Shown piece by piece: positions 1 through 12,600 of a DNA stretch of 64,000 nucleotides. This DNA is from Cryptomeria japonica (taxonomy: Eukaryota; Streptophyta; Pinopsida; Cupressales; Cupressaceae): NCBI RefSeq assembly GCF_030272615.1, contig NC_081415.1:420166257-420230256 (forward strand), written 5' to 3'. A program made the position numbers and the translations under genes. How positions within the stretch are numbered: position 1 is the stretch's first letter; every line of letters begins with the position of its first letter. A model generated the notes under the pieces. The model saw nothing but the letters and a program-made list of their open reading frames with translations. It was not told the origin of the DNA and did no database searches.

Positions 1-598
1 TCACGATCACTCACCAACCATTCTCAAACCATGTTGAGGGTGTAGAGGTGCTCCTTGATCTCAACCAAAAGATTCCATAACCAACCTTCAAACTCAATTA
101 GATTGAAACAAATAGAGAGGGAGAAATTAAAATGCAAACATTTACTCGCACTAAGGGTTTGCTACCACTATTTAACATGGTACTACCATACTTCACAACA
201 TACTAGTTTCATGGTAAAATAGAGAAGCATCTTCTCCAAAACTCCAAATCCTAACCAATTGTCCAACAACCAAAAGCATAAACTTCAAAGAAACACAAAC
301 CAATCATACTCGCATTCACTACGCAAGGAAAGCCATAAAAATAAATAGAAATGTTGGTTTTTATTCACAACCAAACTTTCGAAGAAAACTGTAAAAAGAA
401 AAAACCAAAGACGTCAAATGACAAATTAAAATGAACATAAACATTTATTTATAGACCACCCTACAAAAAGGTTCAAGACTATCAAAGTCCTTACACCCAA
501 GCCTCAAATCAAATAATGGAGCATGAGAACCTAATTAAACAAGCAAGCCATAACTAATAAAATAATTCATAAATAATATAAGGGAAAAATTAGTAATT
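1..598. other. AT-rich spacer, no gene seen
   Basis: No long open frame, RNA gene or recognised element could be found. This is the 3' flank of the ataxin-2 gene, well beyond its last exon. Confidence 0.4.
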
Positions 599-1325
599 AG
601 CGAAAGAAATAAATGACTATTACCTACAATGCATGGTTCTTTCAAAAAGTTATCATGAAGTCTAAAATTGCAACTAGGCAATCATGTTGGTGAGAACAAA
701 AATACTTCTTTCATCAATCTTCCCATAATAATGTTAAAATATTAAAACTCAAATTAATCCATATATAATAAGATCCAATCTATTTATTACCCCTAATAGT
801 TTCGAAAATATTGTTAAAGGAGTTGAGCTTTATTTGTTAAGCATTGATTTCTTATTAGGAAGAACTAAATTTAAAAATCTCTTAGTGACATAAATTTAAT
901 CCTCCTTAAATAGTGAAATTCATTGCTAAATTTTAGAGTGACATAAATTTAATTCTCATTAGCCAAAGAAATAAATGACTATTACCTACAATGCATGGTT
1001 CTTTCAAAAAGTTATCATGAAGTTTAAAATTACAACTAGGCAATCATGTTGGTGACAACAAAAATACTTCTTTCAGCAATCTTCCCATAATAATGTAAAA
1101 TATTAAAACTCAAATTAATCCATATATAATAAGATCCAATCTATTTATTATTCTTAATAGTTTCAAAAATATTGTTAAAGGAGTTGAGCTTTATTGGTTA
1201 AACATTGATCTCTTATTAGGAAGAACCAAATTTAAAAATCTTAAAGTGACATAAATTTAATCCTCCTTAAATGGTGAAATTCATTGTTAAATTTTAAAGT
1301 GACTAAATTTAATTCTCCTTAAATA
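599..1325. repeat. Tandem duplication, ~361-bp unit, two copies
   Basis: The segment starting CGAAAGAAATAAATGACTAT near 600 recurs at about 962 and runs through AGTGACATAAATTTAATCC in both copies. A partial third piece (CTCCTTAAATAGTGA) follows. AT-rich and non-coding. Confidence 0.85.
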
Positions 1326-1929
1326 GTGATATTCATTGTTAAATTTTAGTGTGAATGTGTCTTCTAAGATGGAATTCTAAGGTGTAACTATTGGCCTTCC
1401 CTTAATATGAATACTCAAAAGTGTTATATCCTAGTTAAATACTTCTATCAACCATATTTATATGTTTCTATATTTCTATATTCAAATTCCAAAAATTATG
1501 ATTCACCTATAAAACTCCACAAATCTATTAAGAAACAAACACAACTTATAATTTATCTATTAAACTCTCTAAATGTATTAAGTAATTTTTTTTTTTGAAA
1601 AAACACAAACTAAATATTGTAAATAACTTTTGTACATGAAATGAAAGGTTGTGTGAAATGGAATTGGGTTTATAAATGGAGAATGAAATGTAATTAGCAT
1701 ATACACTTAGGTTTAATTATTAGTTAGTTACAAGTTCGATACAAATGCTTCTTGCAATTATTGAAAACTAGAAATTGAGATGTTTTCATATCACGAGCTG
1801 TTCGATGGAGTTATTTCCTTTGTATTGGGATTTACTAGAGTATTGCCGTTGTAGAAAGTATAAAAATTAGAATTAATTTTTTCTGTTATTATAAAAGAAA
1901 CAGCCACCGATCTTCTAGTGAAGGGATAA

Positions 1930-2720
1930 TACATTTTAATGAGTTAGACCTTATAGATAGTCAATTTACAGATGACACATCCCTATTCCCAGTTCATGAA
2001 ACAATGTTCAGGATATGAAAATAAGTTAGATCTTCGTTATACTGCTTTTGACTCTTTCGTTATTTTATAGAAAAATCCATTGTATTCAGTTGAAATGAAC
2101 TTCCCCCTATTTGGTAAAATTGTTTGGACTTGGGGTGGGCCTTAAAATTTGTTAGGTATCTCTGTATCGCTTTTGTTGTTACTCCATCTTTGAAGAATAT
2201 GTCAGATTGGGTTATTAAGAAGATTAAAACGAAGTTCGCCAACTGGCATTAGCATTTGTTATACATAACTGGAAGGTTTCAAATTTGTTATTCATTCAAC
2301 TTGTATTATGCAATTGCTTGGCTCTTTGGTAGCTATCAAGTTGAAAAGATTTCATGAAACGATAAGAGACTTTATTATGGTCCAACGGTAAAGGTAAAAA
2401 GATACGAGACTTTATTATTGTCCAATGGTAAAGGTAGTAGGAAGAGGCATGCAATGAGTTGAAAATGGTTATGTTTTTCTAGAAAGCATGGAAATTTGGG
2501 GCAGCAAAATCTAAAAATTCATTGTATAATGGATCATTAAGTCCATTAAGGGGATAACCTCATATTAATATAGAATGATACTAGCTTAATTTTTAGTATT
2601 AAAGATAAGTTGATAGAAGAGAATAACTGAACAAGATGAATATAAAACTTCCTTTCCTATCAACATTGCTAACGAATACGATGGTAGGCCATGTAGTCTG
2701 CCGAACCTTTCCTTTAAATG
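1930..2720 (+). pseudogene. LINE ORF2 fragment (RT palm to post-RT region)
   Basis: Conceptual translation with stops gives SQFTDDTSLFPVHETMF, an RT catalytic F-x-DD box as in plant L1 LINEs. Further on come DWVIKKIKTKFANWH and GRFQICYS, matching the segment after the RT where LINEs read WLLKRI..KLASW...AGR. Stops and frameshifts are frequent, so it is dead. It lies downstream of the ataxin-2 gene. Boundaries are approximate. Confidence 0.6.
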
Positions 2721-3396
2721 ATAATCTATTAAACAAGATGCAATGAGAATAAAATATGATCAAGCAATTTGCAGCAAGAGTTCATCATCATTAATTAATG
2801 AATTATGTACAAACTGTCATACCTTTTGATTGATAACGTTTTGCATACAGAAGGGTGGATTCAATGTAGACTAGCACTAGCTAGATAGATTTAGAGTTGG
2901 CTTTTACCTCTAGCTTGTGATTAAGTTGAGTAAAATGTTCTAGAAATATATGCCTTGAGTACAGCCTCTGTGTTTATATATAAATTAAAGAAGAGAAATG
3001 AGAGTAAGCTTATATGCACTGGATATATCATTAGTAGTATGGAACATTGACCATAATAGTATAGACCAATGTTCATGTTAAGAAACTCAAAAAACACGAT
3101 TGTGCATGGCCTTTTATCTTAGTAATTAAAACTTCTAACCTAGCCATAGACAGTAACTCTGGTCTAATCAACATTTAAAATGTATAATATATATGCTACT
3201 AAATGATGTCTTCACATTGCATCCAATTAAGAAAAGAATAGAAAATGATACAATAAATACGGTTTGAAAACAGCCAAAACAAAACACTAACATCCCACCA
3301 GTTTTCTTTGTACAAAAATTTACAATTAGATTAGTTATCAATAGAACAAAAGGCTTAAGAATTAGTACTAGAATTGCTTAGCAATCAACCAAACCC
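2721..3396. other. 3' flank / 3' UTR side of ataxin-2 gene
   Basis: AT-rich, no ORF. The 3' UTR of the minus-strand gene must start at 3396 and run downward, but no canonical poly(A) signal could be placed. Confidence 0.4.
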
Positions 3397-3668
3397 TTAC
3401 TGTTGGAAGTTTCCAGTTGTACCTTTCCCACTCACCCAGATACCATTACTACCAGTTAAGCTATTATTACCATTCTGAACGGTTGGTCCTAGACCCGCAA
3501 CAATCCCCTGGGGAATTTGAATTCCAGGCAATGATGTCGAAGTAAGCACACTTGGTGATGGCTGTAAGGAATTGGGAAGATGTGGAACAGGAGCAGATTG
3601 TACATAAGGCTGCTGTCCAGGAACAAAGGGAGCAGCTACACAAAATTGCATCCCAGGGACAGCAGCTC
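3397..3668 (-). CDS. CID4-like: Ataxin-2 homologue last exon with stop
   Basis: 272 nt, phase 1 in. It translates AAVPGMQFCVAAPFVPGQQP and on to GKGTTGNFQQ, then TAA at 3397-3399. The acceptor is tattgcag|GAGCTG. It is 12.7 kb beyond the preceding exon. No canonical AATAAA is seen on the minus strand in the 400 nt after the stop, so the 3' UTR end is undefined. Confidence 0.88.
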
Positions 3669-6600
3669 CTGCAATACAAAAACATAGAATAGAATAAAAA
3701 ATTTAGACAAAAAAATGCACTTAAAGGAAAAACCCTAACAAAGAGTAGACGTAATGCAGTTGAAGAGAACTAATGCCTTCAAAGAAGAAGCTTCATTTTT
3801 ACAGTTAATCCAGCTTCCAAATGTAATTTGTAGAGCACTCAAAATTAGTTATTTCAATTGCAAATCAGTACCATAAACCAAAATTCTAAGGCTTGAAAAG
3901 TTCTGTATATTAGGATAGCGGTTCTCCAAAATCTGAAATTGTCTTAGGAAAAGACAAGGTCAAATCCATGCAACATACAAATTATGCATAGTCACAAATG
4001 ATATACAGAATATGATATTGAAGTGATATTCTAATTACCAATTATCTGTAATTGGCATGGATATTCAATGTGCATTCACCAACATGAATCTATCTCCAAC
4101 ACCTTGTGGCTCACACGTTCTATGGTCAGTAGAACCATATAGTTAAAAACTCTGCGGGTACTTGTGTGGGAAATTGGCTGGCGAGTAATCACCTGAAAGA
4201 CTCGCGGTCAATTTATTGTTAAAACACAACGTGATTTTTTGGGGAAAAATCACACAAATATCTGCAACTCACAGAAAATCATGATGGAAAAATACTCGGC
4301 AGATTTAGAGATTAAAAAGTATCAAAATTTTCCTGTTTCTCATTCATTTCTATGTGACGAACACTTCAAGCAACAGACAAGAAAAAACAGACAGGTAGGG
4401 TACGATTCTGACTTTGGTTTGACTTCAATTTTTCACAATTGTGCTTGTGGCTTGATTCTAGTGTTCTAAGTTTTACAAAAAATTAATGAAGAAAAAGGCT
4501 TCAATACTAACAAATAAGTTTGTACAAGATGTGGCTACAAAATGTGAAGTTTTGTGAATATGTTAGGTAGGGCTGTTTAGTTCCTTAAACTGATGCATAT
4601 TTAACACAAAATTAAATCCATTGAAGACTTGTCTTTGCTAGGAGATGTAACTAGATCCTATAATGCAATCCATAGAGATGTACTATATGACAAACCTATT
4701 TTGATTAGAAATAATACTCAGAAAAATTCCAAGCTTCAAAGTAAATCCATGACGGTTGCAGATGAGTTAAGGCTTATTGATTTATGAAAGTTTGAAACTA
4801 CTGTAAAACCTACTGATTAGAAATTATATTGCATCTCATACATATAAACTTGTATTGAAACTTTGAACTCATTTTTTGGTCTATGAAGTGTATCGAACTC
4901 TAATTTTTATCTATATATTTAAGGAAATCAATAAAATGGTCCTTAAATTCTATTATGTGCATGTTTTTCAAGCATATTTTAAAAAAATATGTTTTTTAAT
5001 ATTCGATAAGTTTGCTGAGTTTCCCCCCAAGCTTATCCCAAGTCCCGATATTTAAAAAATTTTGCGTCTGCCAAATAATTGCCAAGTCAGAGGTTTTGAA
5101 CTCTGACTAGAACATTTAAGGCTGCAAACATGTTCTTACAGCGCTTGGGTGGTTACTAATACCATACATTCAACATACAACATTAAACCAGCCACGTTAT
5201 TGCCTACATCAATTGCATCCTTTCCTTCATACTCAAACCATGCTACTACATACATGTGAATGATAAATCAATCCACCAAACTATAGTGCAACCAAGAGAA
5301 TGCTTATTTGAGATTGACTCAAGCAATTATATGCTGTGAAGAACAAGAACTGTACTGTCGAATTTGCTCACCCTTGTGTACAGTTGATTCATATTGCTAC
5401 AAGGTATTTGAATACTTGCAATAAAATAAGATAAGTATGTGAATGAAAGCAACATCACATGAAAAGAACATCAATACAAGTGACTTAACCTGGTGAAATA
5501 CAATTAGCAAAAAAATCTCCAACAAAATTCTACTATCAATCAATGTACAAACTTGGTCCCTCCATGAGGACCATTAAGAACATCTTACATTCCACAATGA
5601 GTCCTCTCACTTGCAACATGGTAAACTCAATGACCACTAAAACCATGGTAATGGGCAGTAACATTTAATTGCCAAACCATACTTTCAATAATTTTCCCAA
5701 CCTTTGGCAGATCCCCCAATGGATGTATTTATGTCCAAGGCTGAGTAGAAAAGTCAACTAGATGAAATGGAATGTCTCAATTACAAAAGACAAATGGAAA
5801 ACTGATTTAACTTTCTAGAAGAGGTTTGGATCTGCTATATGTCTCAAGTCATAAGAGTAAGACACGTAATAATCTTACATTATCCTATGTTACATTCTTA
5901 CCTATATAGACAAGGGTTTCTCATTTTATTCTCATAATGTAATCATATTGTATACTTGCATCTTCTGAAAAATAGCATTACTCTTTCATTTTGACCCTCT
6001 CTCATGATTTCATTGAAGCTCCTAGATCTTGGGTGGCTATATCCATAGCCAAATCTTACATGGTATAGAGCATTCTATACCAACTCTTAAATGGCATCAA
6101 AGCTTATCAGATCACTTCTTGTTAACATCTTTAGAGAGATATTGGTTAAAAATTTTGGTTGCTCTTGAAAAGTTGAGTATGCTCTTCTTTTGCATCAAAC
6201 GATGACTTGAAGAACAAATAAAATTGATATAAATACAAGATTTAGAGGGGTTCCTCTTTGTCGCTTTGCATTGCAAGTTGTTTTAGAAGATTCTTGGAGT
6301 AAACTAAGCTCATCATTGAGTTCGAGGTGTTTGAAAAAGTCAATTTTGTCTTTATTGCATCCTAATTGGACATCAGAAGCCAAATATACAAGAGTTTAAA
6401 GTTGGCAGATGCATGTCAAATCTGATTGGTAGCTAATCTTTCATGGCATTTTGGATCAAATTTGATTTTGTCATCGCATCCAAGAGACATAATAACTTAA
6501 AGATCAACTATCATTTAATCTAATTCGGAGTACTTTGCCTAAAGACATTTAAGAATTTTGTCTACCCCTTTTTCATACAATTTTTTTTGTACAATAGTAC

Positions 6601-9600
6601 CATACAATCATACAATCACAAAATATTTCACATAATGATGGTGCAAGCATCAACAAAATCTCAAGACCATTATTTTATCCACAAATGCAACATTTAAATC
6701 ACTAGTTTTCTTCTTAGAAATATTGTCATAACTTGCAGGTACCCGCAACTAATTACAAGGGCACCATATGGTGTGGAACCCCACCATCACCATTGATGGT
6801 AATCCAATCTGCTCAATAGAACTCAATATTGCCTATAATATCATTTTTGGCTACAAAGCAACCATTTTCCTATGAAACCACCATCCGATTGCTAATAAGT
6901 GCTTTCATGCAATATGGTAGAGGTTTAGCGTTTTGCATACAATAGTTTTGCACTTTGTAATGCTATCTTCAAATAACAATGAGTAGTATTGAAATTTTCA
7001 AGCATCAAGGAATATTCCAAGGAACCTCAAAATGTTCTATGCTGACATCAACATGTTGTCATCATTTTTCACCCCAAACCTGCACACTTCACCATTGGCA
7101 ATTTGATTTTTGAATTTGATCTTCAAAGGCTCCACTCTAGGTCTTTTTGGCTCCTTTTTTTAAGCAATTTTTTATCTAGGGTAGAATTTTGAGAGCTTTG
7201 CAGTAATGCAAATAGTTTTTTTAAAATTTTGGTCGTGCTATTTTTCAAAAATTGCAAATTCTCAAGTATTGCTATGCAATTCTTGTTTTGGGACATTATA
7301 TGGCTTCATTCGAGCTCATGTTGTAACATTTGTGTGCACTTCAGTGCATACTTTTTTATATACATCTCATTTGAGTAATCTAATTCATCTCATTCCAGCA
7401 TAAAATTGTACTTCAGTTTTGTGGCCTAATTTGGTATGAGATAATGTACTAAGATCAAACTATTTCATTGATTTGGCAACTAGCAATTGCAATAATTATA
7501 TAGAGAGCCAAGATCATATTTTGTCAAGGAGTCTCATGAGGTAGGGAGTTAATCTTGTGCTTTGGTTGGATTGACTCTCTTGATTAATCTATTGTATAAC
7601 TAAATATGAGGAGCTATTCATAGGAGCTTCAATTATTCCTGCTACGTTAACTTGGAAAGAGGAAAGAATAAGTCTTGGTGAGATTGAAATCTAAAGCATT
7701 TCAAATGGCTTAATCTCTTGCTTTATCTCTATGGACTTGTTACCAAACCAACTGCTCTACATTAACAGCTTGTATGGCAAGAGAAGATTGATCATGGCCT
7801 TAGATTATTGGTTGTAATGTTGACTACTAAGCAATTAGTGTCACAATTGACATTGAGTTCCCTCGTGATCTTTCAAGACAAAATTTGGGAGATGAATTGA
7901 GATCTAATTGATCCTCCATTCCCAGTAGATCCTACCTTGAACTATCTTGTTCCTCTAGATGATTCTAAGAATCAACTATATGATCACAATACAACTACGT
8001 TGTTTGACCATTGGGAAAGTCATAAACATTGTGATGTCAAAGTAACTTTTCTTGATACTACTCTGAAGACTCTACTTGATTCTTCGGTTTCTAACTCCTA
8101 ATACAAATATAGAGGGTTTATCTTCTTTAACTATGAGTTAGCATCTTGAGCTTTAGGGTTATATCATTCCAACATTGGTAGATACTTTTGATGCTCACAC
8201 TCAAGCATCTTGTGTGGACACATCATCTAAGGATAAGTAGTCTAGTCAAATGACATGCATTGAGATCTTATTTCCATCTCCTACTTCAAGTTCAATGTTG
8301 CTTCGAAGGGGGTTTCCTATGATTAAATGCAACAGGATCATCATCTTCCAAATACAACTACCTGAGATGAGTAATTGATAAAAATTGCAAATTTATTTTG
8401 TGAGTCCTAACTTGCAGATTTGGTGGACAGTAGAAGAATATTAATCTCCTCTTTGATGTTGTCTCCTCTAGAGTGGCATCATCTTCTTGGGAAATTATGA
8501 GGGCACATTTAGACCCTCTTGTTCTTTCCCCACCAGTTCATTTGTCATAGTTTAACATTGGCTGGGGATTCTTGAGCAGCATTCAGACTAGTCATCTTTG
8601 TTTTTAGATCATGTTCTATATCCATTTCCATGAAAATATAGATTGTCACCTTCATCAATCAGGCTTGGGACTCCTTTTTTTATTGTGACATAATTCAGCA
8701 CCAACATGGTGGCATCTAAGTAGTGTCGAACGACATCATACATCTTGATCTTTCTTCCCACATATTCCTTTCAAGAATGGGAATGCATCCTCTGCTTTGT
8801 TTCTTCTGAGGGGAGAAATGTTGTTTAATGATCTTGAATCATCCTTAACATTCATTATCAAGCATTCACAATCAATGCAAGAGACACTGCATTGAAGGGG
8901 GGTTGCATACTCTCTCTTATTTTCTCTTACAAGGACACATTTTCCTCTCATGATGCTTTCTCTTCTCATAGAGAACATCTTATGTTCTTTCTTATGAAGA
9001 GGGGTTTTTTCTTGTACTTTTTCTCCTTTTCTTCATTTGTGGGAGATTATTTTGTACATCAATACCTCATTAGGCCTTGTCATCTAAACCCATCCCTACA
9101 TCTTTACATATTTTCACATTCTCCCTAAATTGCGCTTTAAGGGGGGTATAGTGTGAAGGAGGTATATTGCCTAACTGGTTTCCCTCTTAGGTCCTTTCAC
9201 ACTTATCTACTTAATTTTACTTGGGCCATTTTCACTTTATGTTCATGTCATAAGATGAAGACATAATAATGTTATGTTGTCCTATGTTTCACCCTTGCCT
9301 ATATATTCAAAGGTTTCTCATTGTAATCTCATAATGTAATCATATTGTCTATTTGCATTCTTTGAAGAAATCATTATTCTCTCATTTTCAATCTCTTGTG
9401 CTTTCATTGAAGTTCTGAGATTATGGGTGGCTATCTCCAAAGCCAAATTTTACATGGTATAGAGTAATCTATACCAACTCTTACACATGGGACAATTTGA
9501 ACACTAGCCAAAAATATAGGTTGTCTCTCTTCCATGTGTGATGTTCTCACCAGCTATTGAAATGGTAACACTTTCATCCCAACCAATACACCATTCTTCC

Positions 9601-12600
9601 CTAGTTTTGATTATGACTCTACTCTGAAAATCTCCTTTTGATGAGTAATCCAGTCAACCAAAGGAAACATCCAACTTGCTATCACTTAATCATCTTATTC
9701 TTCAATTTCCCTGATCTGTAGCATATTGCAATCAAGTTGGAATATTTGTGTAGTCTTTTAATTGCCAATGAAAGAGTCCATTTAAGGAACTTGATTCATC
9801 CTCAAAACAATGTTGGAGGTCAAGAACACCCTGATCATTTGGCTCCATGAACCCTCTTTCTTCTTCTTTCCCTAGATCTCCTCCCTCTAACTTTGAATTA
9901 AAGGCAGCAATTTGTTCACTCACTATTTGGATCGTCAAGTCGATGGCGTACTTCCTCCCCTTGTTTTCTATTGAGAGGGTGTTCCTTTTCCTGTTGTGAT
10001 CCGCCTTGGCTGCAATCAAAGATGAAAAACTCTTACTTGGCAATAACTCTTTATGCCCAAAAAAATTTTAAAGTCGGGACTCGAGAAAAAAATTGGCAAA
10101 AACTCAGCAAATTTATCGAACATTTGAAAATATAAAATTCTTAAAATATTCTTGAAAAACACGCATATACACTGAATTTGTGGAACATATTACTGATTTC
10201 CATCATATATAAATCAAAGTTTGAATTAAATACATATCATACACCAAAAAATAAGTGCAACCTCTAAAAGAATACTTGACAAATCATTACCGCAAAGTTA
10301 TTTGAGCTTTTCTCCCAATTTTTTGCGATTTTTTCCAATAAATCTCCTCGATTGTTTCAAAAAACTCGCCCAAGATTTTATTGCAGATTAAATCGCGGCC
10401 ATAAATGACTAGCGATAAATCAGGAGTTAAATGACTTTTTGCAAAAAAATTCATCTATGGCTGCAATTATCCATCCTCTCCCCAAAAATGCCTCGTATGC
10501 TTTTTCCTATAACGAAATAACCACAAAATTATGCAAGAATTGTTGGGTTCAATTTAATACCTTTTGTACCATTAGTGTTCCCAACGGTTTAATTCCATTT
10601 TGATCCACACCTACTAGATGGAAGATCGGTGGCCAGAAGGTTGGCTTCTCAGGACATTTCCCCGTATCCTTCACTACTACGTTTACTCCCAATCCTCCAT
10701 TGACAATTGTATTTGTCAATTTTTTTCCCATGATCTGCATTTGTACAATGGTCAACTTCTTCCCTATGTTCACTATCAACAACATCAGATTGATAACTTG
10801 TTTTCCCTGTGATGGAGTTTCCATTATCATGTCCGAAATTGTACCCTCTTGCCTCTAATTTTGATCATCACACAATGTATCAGACTCTCAATTGTAGCAT
10901 ACTTTGGAGAAGGTTTGTCACCTTTATCAATATAGTTGTCTGTAGCATTTGTCGTACAATATACTTTTTAGACTATGATTGCAAGGAGGTACTTGTAGTT
11001 TCATTGGAGGTCCTTAGTTCCTTTGCCATGGCTTTCTCCACTTTTGCTTTCGCTCTATACAAGTGTTTGGGTATATGGCCTTCATTTGTGCTCAAGTGAT
11101 CATTTGAACAACCTCTTCTTGTTCTTCTAGATCCAACATATTAATACCTTTTTGTTTCGAGCAATCGATATATTCATGATCACTTGGTCCACACTACTTG
11201 CATAGCATTCCAGCTTTATTCTCGTTGCTTTGGCATTCTCTGGTGAAATATCCCCATTCATTGCATTTACAACATTCGATCATCATTCGTCCTTTGGGAT
11301 CATATTGATTTTACTTCTTGATCCATTATTGTTAAACTAATTATTGTTTCCTCTCCTATTGTGGTAACTAGTACCTACTTGGAGTTGCATTAATATTATT
11401 ATTTTCTAGTTTTGGTGGTGTGGTCAATTGTTCCCCTTGTGTGAAGAGCACTTGTGTGCTTGTCGTGAGGTTGCATAGGCGTTCCTTGATATAATGTCCC
11501 ATGACTTGGCAAATGTCACTAAACAACTATTTCGAATAGTTTACTTTAGCATAACCTTCAACTTTACATTCAGTACAATATAATTCTTTATACTCTTTAG
11601 CAATTCCTTTTTCGGCTTTGAGTTCATCATCTTCATCATCTCTCCATAGGGCTTGGACCATATTTGATTCATTGTCACTATTGTCTTTTGTGGTGTTGTC
11701 TTCCTCCGTCTTCCACTTCCCTAGAGAGGATGTTGTCTTCACTCTATATCCATAGCTCGATTATGGGTGTCGGCATAAGAGGATGGAAGCACAACTTTCA
11801 TTTTCTTTCGTAGTCAATGAATTAGTCCTTCAATGAACCATCTTTTCTTTAATCCATCCTTTTCACCAATAGTTCCTTGAGCCTATGATTATAGGCTCTT
11901 ACATTCTCATGTTTTCCTTGCTTAGTGTTATAATGTTTTGCTACGATCTTGTTGTCATCCCAAAGCAAATTAATTTTGCCTTGAATTCTTTCTTCAATGA
12001 GTCCCATGAGGCTGTGGACTATGCCTCAATTTCTAAAAACCAATCTATTGCTATGCCTCATAGCTTTGTTGGGAACGCTCTTAGCCAATGATCCTTATCC
12101 TCCTCACCACTTGCTATCCATAAGGTTTCGCATGTTTTGCAAAGTCAAATGGGATCCTCGGAACCATTCCCCATAAACTTTGGGAGTTTTGCCTTTCCAC
12201 ATTTGAACTCGCTGAGGGAGTCACCATCCTCCTCTCCTAATGTATCCCTTGTGACCTGAACCTGATTGGACTATTTTGGCATCTCCATTCCAATGCCTCA
12301 CTTGCACTCTTTGCCATTTATGAGTCCTCCACTTATCCTCCTTGATCATTCCTTGCACTCTAGTTGCCCTCATGATTATTTCTACACTCCCTTCATCTAG
12401 GGGTCTTCACCTCAATTTCTTTGATTCTTGGTTGTTTTGAAATCACTAGTCCTTTAATACAACGCAAGTTATTTTCAAATGTTTCAATTAATTCGTCTCT
12501 AAGCTCTCCTTCCTCCTCTTTGTCCAACGTTTACAATATTAATGAATTTCCCACTTAGTCGACAAGATCTTCATATGCTTTGTCTGGGAGTGGTAGATGC

